Below, in pieces: positions 54,160 through 61,628 of a DNA stretch of 64,000 bases. The stretch covers positions 8,503 through 72,502 of the forward strand of contig CAYGUX010000014.1 in assembly GCA_964353175.1 (NCBI GenBank), written 5' to 3'. A model generated the notes under the pieces. The model worked only from the letters and a program-made list of their open reading frames with translations. It made no database searches and was not told the origin of the DNA. Numbering within the stretch: the first letter of the stretch is position 1; each line of letters opens with the position of its first letter. The stretch is from JAIYCX01 sp964353175. GTDB taxonomy: Bacteria > Bdellovibrionota_C > UBA2361 > SZUA-149 > DAOLCO01. Made by a program: the position numbers and the translations under genes.

Positions 54160-55227
54160 ATGCGACTCGTCATTCTAAGCATTCTATCTATTCTATTTGC
54201 TCTACCCACTTTTTCATACGCGGACCCAATTAAAATCGGCATAATTACAGACCTAAGTGGTCATGGCGCATTCTGGGGAAATCAAACAAGACTTGGGGCT
54301 CAAATCTTGGAAAGCGAACTAAAAAAAGAAGGCATGGATGTTAAATTTATCTATGCAGATTCCGCATTCAAACCAAGCCAAGGAGTAACTGAAGCCTACA
54401 AACTCATCACCCATGACAAGGTCGATGCAATTTTTTCTGAGTTCAGTCTAATCGTGAATGCAGTTTCACCTGTCACATCTAAATTCAAAAAAATTCTAGT
54501 TGGAACCTGTGGAGGTGTATCATTTTTAGAAGCTAATCCATATGCATTTAAAACTTATCTCAATTACGAGGATGGATGCCGTCGTTTAGGAGAACAATGG
54601 AAAAAAGAGGGCCTTGAAAAGGTTGGCATATTAAGGGTTAATAATGAGGTTGGAGAACTTTGTGCTAAAGGTGCCCTTTCAGTTTATCAGGATCTAGAAA
54701 TCAAAGCCTTTAATCCGACTGAGGAGTTAGCCACACCCATACTTTCCTTTAGAACTAAGAACATTAAAGCAATTTTCCACTCTGGTTACGAAGTAGATGC
54801 ATTGAACATTTTTAAGAATCTCAAGATATTAAGCTTAGATATTACAGTAGGAGGCCCCGATTCAGATACTCTCACCACCAAAGTAATCAATACCTATCCT
54901 ACAGAAATCGAACACACCATAACTTTTGGATATCCTAAATTTGACACTCAATTTAAAGAAAAAATTTTAAAGGCAGACCCAAAAAATGACCTTACTTCCT
55001 CTGAAGCAATCGCAAATGCCTATCTATTTCTAAAACAGTTGGTTAAGGTAATCTCAGAATGCCCTAAAGATGAGATTGATTGCCAAACCCAACTTTTATC
55101 ATCTCAAGGGCCAGATCCCTTACTCGACTTTAAAGGATGGAAAGACAGAGTAGCAGATCATGGGTTCGTCATAAACAAATGGAAAGGTGGTAAGAAAGAA
55201 GTTCTACAAACTTACAGTTTACCGTAA
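54160..55227 (+). CDS. Periplasmic substrate-binding protein (Leu/Ile/Val-BP fold)
   Basis: 355 residues from the ATG at 54160, where a clear signal peptide begins (MRLVILSILSILFALPTFSYA); the longer frame from 54061 lacks one. The mature chain PIKIGIITDLSGHGAFWGNQ is a type-1 periplasmic-binding fold, as in branched-chain amino acid or amide receptors, with VKFIYADSAFKPSQGVTEAY and TVGGPDSDTL further on. No permease or ATPase gene is adjacent, so it is an orphan receptor and its ligand cannot be inferred. Tail-to-tail with nrsF. Confidence 0.85.
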   Translation: MRLVILSILSILFALPTFSYADPIKIGIITDLSGHGAFWGNQTRLGAQILESELKKEGMDVKFIYADSAFKPSQGVTEAYKLITHDKVDAIFSEFSLIVNAVSPVTSKFKKILVGTCGGVSFLEANPYAFKTYLNYEDGCRRLGEQWKKEGLEKVGILRVNNEVGELCAKGALSVYQDLEIKAFNPTEELATPILSFRTKNIKAIFHSGYEVDALNIFKNLKILSLDITVGGPDSDTLTTKVINTYPTEIEHTITFGYPKFDTQFKEKILKADPKNDLTSSEAIANAYLFLKQLVKVISECPKDEIDCQTQLLSSQGPDPLLDFKGWKDRVADHGFVINKWKGGKKEVLQTYSLP

Positions 55228-55256
55228 ATGCCGAATAGCTTATTTACTGCAATTTT

Positions 55257-55889
55257 CTAAGCCTGTCTCCCTTTCCACCACCAATACCCCCCACTCAACA
55301 AACAAGGCCAAACTACGACTGGCACAACGTGCCAAAAAATCAGGTGGCTTGATGTATCACCTGGGCAGACCAAGTGTAAAAGTATCCCGCCAAAAACTGC
55401 TCCAGTAAAAACACTCATAAAAAAGCTAGAATTTGAATTAAGCAAGTAGCCCTTTCTCACAAAATAATACAATAGAGTGCCAAAAGCCAATGTACTCAAA
55501 AATACTAACCTTGCACAAGAAACTTCCGGTTCCTCTAAAACAACCATCTGTTCAGCATGACCAATATATTCACTAGACATAACCCACATTAGAAAAAGCA
55601 CTATCGCACTTGAGCGTTCGAACTCATAACTCACCCCAGGCTCTCTCGATTTTAAAGAGGCCAGTAACATGGAATAGAACAATAGTAGGAGAATCAAACC
55701 CTCTAAAAAATAATTTAATCGAAATTCTAGAATTGAAATATCTTCTCTAAATCCTAAAACTATTACCAAAAAAAACGCAGGTAAAATTACAACTATAAAA
55801 AATATTAATGAGTCAACATAAGGATTTCGCAACTTGCTTCTTGAACCAAGATCATCTCTTAAGTTTTGGATAAATAAATTCTTATCCAT
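55257..55889 (-). CDS. nrsF: NrsF-family membrane anti-sigma factor
   Basis: 210 residues with six hydrophobic segments (near 26-46, 58-75, 90-108, 127-145, 155-172, 184-203), matching the DUF1109/NrsF family that holds SigF-type ECF factors inactive at the inner membrane. The conserved CPGDTSSHLIFWH (about 173-185) includes the cysteine thought to sense copper or other metal stress in this family. It overlaps the sigma-factor gene by 8 bases, as usual for such pairs, and is divergent from the bufferin operon. Symbol assigned from family and context. Confidence 0.8.
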   Translation of the reverse strand: MDKNLFIQNLRDDLGSRSKLRNPYVDSLIFFIVVILPAFFLVIVLGFREDISILEFRLNYFLEGLILLLLFYSMLLASLKSREPGVSYEFERSSAIVLFLMWVMSSEYIGHAEQMVVLEEPEVSCARLVFLSTLAFGTLLYYFVRKGYLLNSNSSFFMSVFTGAVFGGILLHLVCPGDTSSHLIFWHVVPVVVWPCLLSGGYWWWKGRQA

Positions 55890-56427
55890 CGTTCTTATCC
55901 TTAAATGCGGACTTTAAGTTACTTAGTCCCCTATGCGCGATAACCTTAACATTGGCCACACTCAATCCCAATTGAGAAGCTATCTCTTTCATTGAATAGC
56001 CATGCAATTTATTTAATTCGATAATCCGTCTCTGATTCTCCGGAAGATCTTGCAAAACAGCACTGATGTCTTCGTTGATACTGTTGATTGTTTTTTCCTC
56101 TGTGCCGATGCTCTCTGCCTCTTTACCATAAGCCTCGATCTTTCTCCCCTCCCTAAACATCCTACGCTTTTCATCAATGATACGCGCATTTACAATTGCA
56201 TAAAACCAAGGATAGAAGTGCCTAGAAGGCAAGAAAGAGTGTCGGGCATTATGTAAACTTAAAAGAACTTCTTGCACAACATCTTCCCTATTAGTCTTTA
56301 ACTTAGTAGCCACAGCCCGCTCAACTAAACCATATATTAAGCGCAAAAACTCCTCATAAGACCGAGAGTCGCCATTTTGAGACTCAGACAATAACTCGCC
56401 TAATTTTATGCTTAATTCTAGATCCAC
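55882..56427 (-). CDS. sigF: ECF sigma factor (SigF type)
   Basis: 181 residues from a GTG start. Region 2 (YEEFLRLIYGLVERAVATKL, DVVQEVLLSLH, FYPWFYAIVNARIIDEKRR) and region 4 (LPENQRRIIELNKLHGYSMK, EIASQLGLSVANVKVIAHRG) are complete. The partner anti-sigma gene overlaps its end. A TGTAAC-N17-CGAA promoter lies just upstream (56447-56473), and the same motif precedes the bufferin operon, implying autoregulation and direct control of bufferin expression. Caulobacter SigF recognises a similar TGTAACC...CGAA sequence. Confidence 0.88.
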   Translation of the reverse strand: MDLELSIKLGELLSESQNGDSRSYEEFLRLIYGLVERAVATKLKTNREDVVQEVLLSLHNARHSFLPSRHFYPWFYAIVNARIIDEKRRMFREGRKIEAYGKEAESIGTEEKTINSINEDISAVLQDLPENQRRIIELNKLHGYSMKEIASQLGLSVANVKVIAHRGLSNLKSAFKDKNDG

Positions 56428-56446
56428 TTAGCTCTGCATTGTTTAT

Positions 56447-56473
56447 TTCGACATTAGAGGTTCAAAAGTTACA
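56447..56473 (-). promoter_or_regulatory. SigF-type promoter of sigF-nrsF
   Basis: Minus strand: -35 TGTAAC (56468-56473), 17-base spacer starting TTTT, -10 CGAA (56447-56450). Start of transcription about 56440, leaving a short leader before the GTG at 56427. Confidence 0.75.
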
Positions 56474-56517
56474 CCAAGGTAGCATTATTTTAAGAATAAA
56501 AAAATTTTACTTTCAAA

Positions 56518-56544
56518 TGTAACTTTTCTGTCCTAAGCTTCGAA
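56518..56544 (+). promoter_or_regulatory. SigF-type promoter of the bufferin operon
   Basis: -35 TGTAAC (56518-56523), 17-base spacer starting TTTT, -10 CGAA (56541-56544). Spacing and both hexamers match the divergent copy at 56447-56473. Transcription would start near 56551, 40 bases before the bufA ATG; AAGGA precedes that ATG. Confidence 0.78.
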
Positions 56545-56590
56545 TTCTCATTCGGGTACAAAACCCCAATATTAATTAATAAGGAAAACT

Positions 56591-56851
56591 ATGAAATTAC
56601 AATCAAAAACACTTGTTGCATTAGCAATCTCTGGACTAGTAGCTGGATCTTACATGATTCCACAAGCTTTCGCAGGCGATGACACTTCTGCAGATCATAC
56701 TGAAAAAGCAGGATGCAAAGGTCACGAAGCTGCTGAAAAGGACTCTTGCAAAGGTAAAGATTCTTGCAAAGGTCATGAAGCTGCTGAACACGAAGAAGCT
56801 GGCGACAAAGACAGTTGCAAAGGCAAAGAAGGATGTGGAGCTAAAGAATAG
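56591..56851 (+). CDS. bufA: Bufferin-type copper-binding RiPP precursor
   Basis: 86 residues. A Sec signal peptide (1-28, ending QAFA/G) is followed by a Cys/Lys/His/Glu-rich mature part with five cysteines (42, 53, 59, 76, 82) in repeated CKGHEAAE and DSCKGK units, ending GCGAKE. It resembles the low-complexity Cys-Gly-Lys bufferin/oxazolin precursors, in which a DUF692 (MNIO) enzyme modifies cysteines to thiooxazole-type groups that bind copper in the periplasm. Which cysteines are modified here is not known. First gene of a four-gene operon and preceded by a SigF-type promoter. Confidence 0.85.
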   Translation: MKLQSKTLVALAISGLVAGSYMIPQAFAGDDTSADHTEKAGCKGHEAAEKDSCKGKDSCKGHEAAEHEEAGDKDSCKGKEGCGAKE

Positions 56852-56866
56852 TTTTACTTTCTGTTA

Positions 56867-56896
56867 TTGTGGAGGGAGGAAGACTTCCCTCCACAA
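56867..56896 (+). other. Hairpin between precursor and maturase genes
   Basis: TTGTGGAGGGA (56867-56877) pairs perfectly with TCCCTCCACAA (56886-56896). No U-run follows. Stable hairpins after a precursor gene can protect its mRNA or reduce readthrough, giving more precursor than enzyme. Confidence 0.7.
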
Positions 56897-56992
56897 TACG
56901 AAACTAAATGTTCTCAATTCCTTCACCATTGATTGCATTTAATTGGACTCTATTCACCCCAATAACATCACGACCTCTGACTCACACAACGA

Positions 56993-57850
56993 ATGGGCTC
57001 AAATAAACATAACCAATACTCTGAACTAGGCGCTGGCATCGGCTTAAGAGTCCCACATTACGGCCATATTCTTTCAAAAAAACCACTAGTAGATTTTTTT
57101 GAAATAATCTCCGAGAATTTTCTTGTTGATGGAGGTAGGCCTTTAGAAGTTCTAGATCAGATTTTAGAACAATACCAAGTGATAATGCATGGAGTGTCCC
57201 TTTACTTTGGATCTCCAGAAATGCCTGACAAAGCGCACTTAAAAAAACTTAAAGCGCTTGTAAGAAAGACTAAAACTCCTTGGATGGCAGATCATCTTTG
57301 TTGGGGAAGCGTAGATGGCACTTACACACACGACCTTCTCCCCCTACCCTACACAAAAGCTACAGCTAAATGTGCCGCTGATAAAATTCGATATATTCAA
57401 GATTACCTCGAGATCCCAGTAGCGGTGGAAAATCTAAGTAGCTATGCAGAGTTTACAAGTTCTACCATGACCGAATGGGAGTTCTTAGGAGAAGTAGTAG
57501 AACAAGCAGACTGCGGAATACTAATGGACGTAAACAATATTTACGTGTCCTCTCAAAATCACAATTTCGACCCTAAAACCTATGTAGATAATGTTATCCA
57601 TGAACGAGTCGCACAAATTCATATAGCTGGCCATTCCCGCATGGAAGACGTAATCATAGACACCCACGACAAAGCACCTATCGAACCTGTATGGGATCTC
57701 TACGACTACACCCTAACTAAAGTCGGTAGGACTCCAACCCTACTAGAATGGGATGCGCATATACCAAGCTTTGAAGAAGTAAAAAGGGAAGCCGATAAAG
57801 CAGGCGCAAAACTTGCAAAGATCTCTGACCTAAAAGCAGCTCAAGGATAG
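56993..57850 (+). CDS. bufB: Multinuclear non-heme iron enzyme (DUF692/MNIO) bufferin maturase
   Basis: 285 residues, TIM-barrel MNIO family; oxidises precursor cysteines with O2. Family metal ligands are present: H66 (IMHGVS), D100-H101 (MADHLCW), E146-N147 (VENLS), D179 and N181-N182 in the MDVNNIYV region, H210 and H214 (IHIAGHS), D223 and H225 (DTHD) and E252 (LLEWD). The N-terminal GAGIGLRVPHYGHIL is typical. It is followed 9 bases later by the DUF2063 partner. The gap of ~140 bases after bufA contains a strong hairpin. Confidence 0.92.
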   Translation: MGSNKHNQYSELGAGIGLRVPHYGHILSKKPLVDFFEIISENFLVDGGRPLEVLDQILEQYQVIMHGVSLYFGSPEMPDKAHLKKLKALVRKTKTPWMADHLCWGSVDGTYTHDLLPLPYTKATAKCAADKIRYIQDYLEIPVAVENLSSYAEFTSSTMTEWEFLGEVVEQADCGILMDVNNIYVSSQNHNFDPKTYVDNVIHERVAQIHIAGHSRMEDVIIDTHDKAPIEPVWDLYDYTLTKVGRTPTLLEWDAHIPSFEEVKREADKAGAKLAKISDLKAAQG

Positions 57851-57859
57851 TAGATAGAA

Positions 57860-58735
57860 ATGACGAAATCACTACCTAGCTTAGATCAGATAGATTCGGA
57901 AGATTCTCTAGTCAACCTTCAAAGAACGTTTGCGGAAATAATTAGAAACCCCCTTTCAGAAGGTGATTCTATGCAAAATGACCCTAGAACAGATCAGATG
58001 ATTCGTTCTAATGATCGCACCGCTCCACATGGAAGACTTCAATTTTATGCCCGACAATACTGGTGGAGGATTCAAGGTTCCTTCGATGAGGATTTTCGCA
58101 CAGTTCAAAAACTACTTACGAAAGAAGATTACCTTAGATTGAGAGATGAGTACTTAGTCCAATTCCCTTCTATAAGCTATACCCTAAGAAATCTAGGCAA
58201 TAGGTTCCCTGACTTTTTAAAAAATAAAAATAAACTTCTAGCAGACGCTAGCCTCTACGATCTATCAAAGATGAAGGCCTTTGAATCAAAGACAATTAAA
58301 CCACTAAGTGTGCCAGATGTTGAAAGTACAGATTTCCCATCTGAAACCTTATATCTCCAACCACATGTAAAGTTGCTAGAGCTTGACTATCCAGTTAATC
58401 AACTTAACAAATCAAACCTTGTCCACGAAGACAGCTCTGCAAGTAACACACTAACTAAAAAAGAAGACTCAACCAATAATGAAGGAATAAGCTCCATAAA
58501 CAAGGAGGAAACATTTTTAGCCATACACAGATTAGGCGCAAAAATATTTTCTAAACAATTAAACAAAGAACAATTTCAAATTTTGAAAAAATTTGAACAA
58601 GGAATTTCACTAGAGGCGCTTGAAAATAGCATTTCAGAAAAAGCATTAAGTATTATTCAAGAGAGCTTTAGTGAATGGATGGCTTTAAGCTGGCTTTCAT
58701 TAGAAAATCCTAACACTGATCCACAAATCGACTAA
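57860..58735 (+). CDS. bufC: DUF2063 bufferin-maturation partner
   Basis: 291 residues. RLQFYARQYWWRIQGSFDED (about 60-79) and YLVQFPSISYTLRNLGNRFP (about 100-120) are the DNA-binding-like DUF2063 core that in this pathway recruits the precursor to the MNIO enzyme. The second half (about 170-291) is less conserved, with a helical ending. A 9-base gap to bufB implies a functional pair. Confidence 0.88.
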   Translation: MTKSLPSLDQIDSEDSLVNLQRTFAEIIRNPLSEGDSMQNDPRTDQMIRSNDRTAPHGRLQFYARQYWWRIQGSFDEDFRTVQKLLTKEDYLRLRDEYLVQFPSISYTLRNLGNRFPDFLKNKNKLLADASLYDLSKMKAFESKTIKPLSVPDVESTDFPSETLYLQPHVKLLELDYPVNQLNKSNLVHEDSSASNTLTKKEDSTNNEGISSINKEETFLAIHRLGAKIFSKQLNKEQFQILKKFEQGISLEALENSISEKALSIIQESFSEWMALSWLSLENPNTDPQID

Positions 58736-58798
58736 GCCCAAGCGCTTAAACAAATCAATTAACTTAAAATAAAGATCGCACACAAAAAGGAATAAATA

Positions 58799-59287
58799 AT
58801 GAATAATCAAATAACAGACCTAATAAAAAATGTATTAAAAAAATGGAATTATCTGCTAGTTGAACTTCAACATTTATTCTTGCTAGCAATAAGACTATAT
58901 TGGGGTTGGCAATTCGTGCTAACAGGGCGTGGAAAGTTTTTAAACTTTGATAGGACCGTAGGCTTTTTTACAAGTCTTGGGATTCCATTTCCAGAAATAA
59001 ACGTCTTTATGGCATCAGCGACAGAATTTCTAGGTGGAATATGCCTAATGCTGGGACTAGGATCAAAATTCGTAAACCTACCCTTAATAATAACAATGTG
59101 CGTAGCCTACCTTAGCGCGCACACAGAAGAACTAAATAGCCTATTCTCAGATCCAGATAAGTTCTTTCAAGCCCCACCATTCTTATTTATGTATGCCGCA
59201 TTGATAGTATTACTATTTGGTGCTGGAAAATACTCGCTAGACTATCTCATCGCTAAAAGATGTTGTTCTGCCAAAAGAGATTGTTAG
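58799..59287 (+). CDS. bufD: DoxX-family membrane protein of the bufferin operon
   Basis: 162 residues with four membrane helices (about 25-45, 65-85, 95-112, 130-150) and the DoxX-type segment RLYWGWQFVLTGRGKFLNFD. DoxX proteins are common fourth members of MNIO operons, with a proposed but unproven redox role. The C-terminus RCCSAKRDC has three cysteines, unusual and perhaps metal- or redox-related. Last gene of the operon. Confidence 0.85.
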   Translation: MNNQITDLIKNVLKKWNYLLVELQHLFLLAIRLYWGWQFVLTGRGKFLNFDRTVGFFTSLGIPFPEINVFMASATEFLGGICLMLGLGSKFVNLPLIITMCVAYLSAHTEELNSLFSDPDKFFQAPPFLFMYAALIVLLFGAGKYSLDYLIAKRCCSAKRDC

Positions 59288-59353
59288 GCATAACTATTAC
59301 GGCCAAAGTTTTAGCAACACTGAAAGCAATTTAAATACTATTCGAAAATATAA

Positions 59354-59822
59354 ATAGGTACGAGCAACGGAGCTTATACCTATAATAAAATTCAGCTGGA
59401 CACCCTTACTTATCAATCCAAGGGAACGTATGTACTGCCTAGATCTCGCTTCTCACGAAAACATTTCATTCCTGCCTTCTGGAGAATCGATTCAAGTAAG
59501 TTGCGTAGCACAACACCATTATTACTACCATGAACAAAGTGAATACCATCATATCCTCGATAGTTATCCCTTAATGCACTTTCAATAAAAGGCGTCGCTT
59601 CCGCAGTAGTTTTTCCATGTAAATCAAGCTTGAAGTACCTTCCGATTGGAACATTATTACCCATTGCAGGAGAAGCTGTTCGCTGATCGCGATACTGTTC
59701 TCTCCGAGTCTTATTCCTAGAACGATCCTTCCGCTTTCCCCTATTACCACTTTTTCCCACAACCACACCTCCTCCCCGAAAAAGTAAAAAAACCTCTACC
59801 TCGCCCGTTGCTCGGTACCTAT
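59354..59822. repeat. Inverted repeats flanking the Smr gene
   Basis: ATAGGTACGAGCAACGG (59354-59370) recurs inverted, with one extra C, as the reverse complement of 59805-59822. They bracket only the Smr-domain gene. The left copy is also part of a small TAGGTA/TACCTA hairpin. Confidence 0.65.
59413..59766 (-). CDS. Smr-domain protein
   Basis: 117 residues: a very basic N-terminal tail (about 1-40: GNRGKRKDRSRNKTRREQYR) and one Smr domain with LDLHGKTTAEA (about 48-58) and HGSNNGVVLRNLL (about 79-91), the two hallmark motifs. Smr domains nick DNA or RNA; the short stand-alone form has been linked to RNA cleavage or ribosome rescue. The basic tail should bind nucleic acid. It lies between a pair of inverted repeats (59354-59370 and 59805-59822). 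Confidence 0.85.
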   Translation of the reverse strand: MVVGKSGNRGKRKDRSRNKTRREQYRDQRTASPAMGNNVPIGRYFKLDLHGKTTAEATPFIESALRDNYRGYDGIHFVHGSNNGVVLRNLLESILQKAGMKCFREKRDLGSTYVPLD

Positions 59823-60293
59823 AGAGTTATGATAGTCTTGCGTCCGTTGTTACAATTAATAATTTCTTCGCACCACTATTTGCACATTCTTTTAATCTGT
59901 TATATGCTAGCGGATTATGGGCTTCAAGTTTAAGATTCTAACATTATAAGTGCTTAAGATCATTTTAATTAGTTTGAGACTAAATAGCCTTCCGAGTCGC
60001 TACCTCATGGCAGGTCTGCTCAATTGCGTTCTTTTAAAACATATATCGAGTAGAAGATTGTAAACAGACGTACTATTTGGTTTCTCTCAAATTTCATCTC
60101 ATATTTTTCAAATATTCGCTTCGAAGAACCAAATAGTACGTTTTGATTAACTAAGGTTTTACTCATCTCTCTCTTTGCTCCCTTCATTAAATCAACCGAC
60201 TTTAACGGCTCATTTAATGAAGGGAGCACCCGAATTTTTGATTTAGATCATGTTGATCTGAACTTTGGGGGATCCAATCAAAGGAGAATTTAA
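59823..60293. other. Gene-free region with two long inverted repeats
   Basis: No credible gene; the small frame at 60020-60229 runs through both repeats. 15-bp perfect arms ACGTACTATTTGGTT lie at 60068-60082 and 60127-60141 (44-base loop). 16-bp perfect arms GCTCCCTTCATTAAAT lie at 60177-60192 and 60212-60227 around a CCG/CGG inner stem. The second ends about 40 bases before the ribosome site (AAGGAG) of the next gene. Confidence 0.6.
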
Positions 60294-61382
60294 ATGAGAA
60301 ACTTTTTTTCACTGGCGATGATTCTGGCGATTTGCAACACAATGGCTTCAAGAATCCCTGCACAGGAACCTTCAGATTCTAAGGTTGCTCAGCAATTGGA
60401 ATTTGTGGATGAGTACATGCCTGGCTACAAGACAATTTACCTTGAGGCCGCCATGCTTGACAAGGACACGGCCGACTTAATGCTATCAACGATAGCGCAC
60501 CTCGCTCTGGCAAATATTGAGCTTGGGCATAAACTAGAGAAGGACAATAATACCTTTGACAGTGCTTCCATGGAAGTAAGAACAATGCTTGAGGAACAGA
60601 CCACAACACTCGCAGCCCTGCGAGAAAACGCGAAAGAGCTAAAGATTATTGATAGCAAAATCGAGGGTAGAAGGTCTTTCCTGCACGGCCTGACGATCCT
60701 AAGCATCGGCCTGACTCTAATTATTGCCGGCGTATACGTATACTTCTTCATTTGCGCATTCCTTCCTTACATACCCTTTACCAAAGGGCTAAGAAAGTTT
60801 CACGCCCGACTCAATGGCCTGAAGACCAAGGACAATGAGGCTTGGCTTGCTCTACAGGAGTACCTCGGGCTCGCCCTTGGAAATCTCAAGAATGCAAGCA
60901 AGCTTCTTGAGGATGGCCAAAAAGTAGCTGGTGAAGGTCGGAAGTTGAAGCGGCTGACTTCTGCCACAACCTCTCTTGCGAAAAGCCTGGCTGGTTTGGG
61001 AGTGAGACTTATCGATCCTACGGAGTCCCAACTTACCGAAGTAGGAAAGAGCATCGAACGAGCTGTAGGTAACCTAACACAGCGTGAACATGAGCTGAAA
61101 CTCGGTGAAGCAAACTTGAATGACTCAATAGAGGCAGGCGTGAAAGAACTTCGCGCACAAATCTGTAAGGATAACAAGCAATTGGCGCTTGATCAAGCAA
61201 CGCTCGCTGCAGAATTGGCCCAACTTGAACTGGATCAAACCACCTGCAGAAAGCAAAGCGCAGTCGCACAAACTCAGATGGAAGAAGCACAAGCAATGCT
61301 TGCCGAAGCGGAAGAACGACTATCAAAAGCGGAAGCATTGGAAGCTGCCTACGCTGAGGTCAAACCTCCATCAGAATCCTAA
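60294..61382 (+). CDS. Exported/membrane coiled-coil protein, unknown
   Basis: 362 residues with AAAGGAG before the ATG. An N-terminal signal-like segment (about 1-23, ending IPA/Q), an extracytoplasmic helical region, one membrane helix (about 130-153: LTILSIGLTLIIAGVYVYFF), then a long cytoplasmic helical region with an extended coiled coil at about 255-350 (AALEAL/QLALDQATLAAELAQLE heptads). Resembles membrane scaffold or trafficking proteins more than an enzyme. Codon and base composition are richer in G+C than the neighbours; with the flanking inverted repeats, its own terminator and copy B of the structured element this suggests an acquired segment. Confidence 0.7.
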   Translation: MRNFFSLAMILAICNTMASRIPAQEPSDSKVAQQLEFVDEYMPGYKTIYLEAAMLDKDTADLMLSTIAHLALANIELGHKLEKDNNTFDSASMEVRTMLEEQTTTLAALRENAKELKIIDSKIEGRRSFLHGLTILSIGLTLIIAGVYVYFFICAFLPYIPFTKGLRKFHARLNGLKTKDNEAWLALQEYLGLALGNLKNASKLLEDGQKVAGEGRKLKRLTSATTSLAKSLAGLGVRLIDPTESQLTEVGKSIERAVGNLTQREHELKLGEANLNDSIEAGVKELRAQICKDNKQLALDQATLAAELAQLELDQTTCRKQSAVAQTQMEEAQAMLAEAEERLSKAEALEAAYAEVKPPSES

Positions 61383-61394
61383 AAACCAAAAAGC

Positions 61395-61436
61395 GCCCGA
61401 GAAGAACCTACAAACTTCTCGGGCAATGGTTTTTTT
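61395..61436 (+). terminator. Intrinsic terminator of the coiled-coil gene
   Basis: GCCCGAGAAG (61395-61404) pairs with CTTCTCGGGC (61415-61424); AATGG and seven T follow. Directional and strong. Confidence 0.92.
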
Positions 61437-61482
61437 AATCAAAACGTATTTTTATTATAATCAAATGGGGTGGATACTCAGG

Positions 61483-61622
61483 CGTGCTAGGATTTTTTAT
61501 GGGGCCGAGCGGGCTTGTTCCTCCGTGGCGAGCCATGGATGGCGGAGCAGGAGGAACGGCCTTTGATTGGCACATGGAGGTGCCAATCAAAAAAGCGAGG
61601 GCCCATAAAAAATCCTAGCACG
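61483..61622 (+). repeat. Three-way-junction inverted-repeat element, copy B
   Basis: Arms CGTGCTAGGATTTTTTATGGG (61483-61503, here quoted in part as 5' CGTGCTAGG) and 61602-61622 are perfect inverted repeats. Inside, on the plus strand: GAGCGGGCTTGT (61507-61518), hairpin closed by TCCTCC/GGAGGA (61519-61555), ACGGCCTTT (61556-61564), perfect hairpin GATTGGCAC/GTGCCAATC (61565-61588), AAAAAAGCGAG (61589-61599). The three junction strands equal those of copy A read on the minus strand at 53871-54021; none of the stem sequences match. It lies between convergent genes and beyond the terminator of the upstream gene. Confidence 0.85.
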
Positions 61623-61628
61623 ACCGCA

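Noticed and set aside
60020..60229. 69-codon minus-strand frame
   Set aside because: It runs through both long inverted repeats and has no ribosome-binding site or recognisable sequence.
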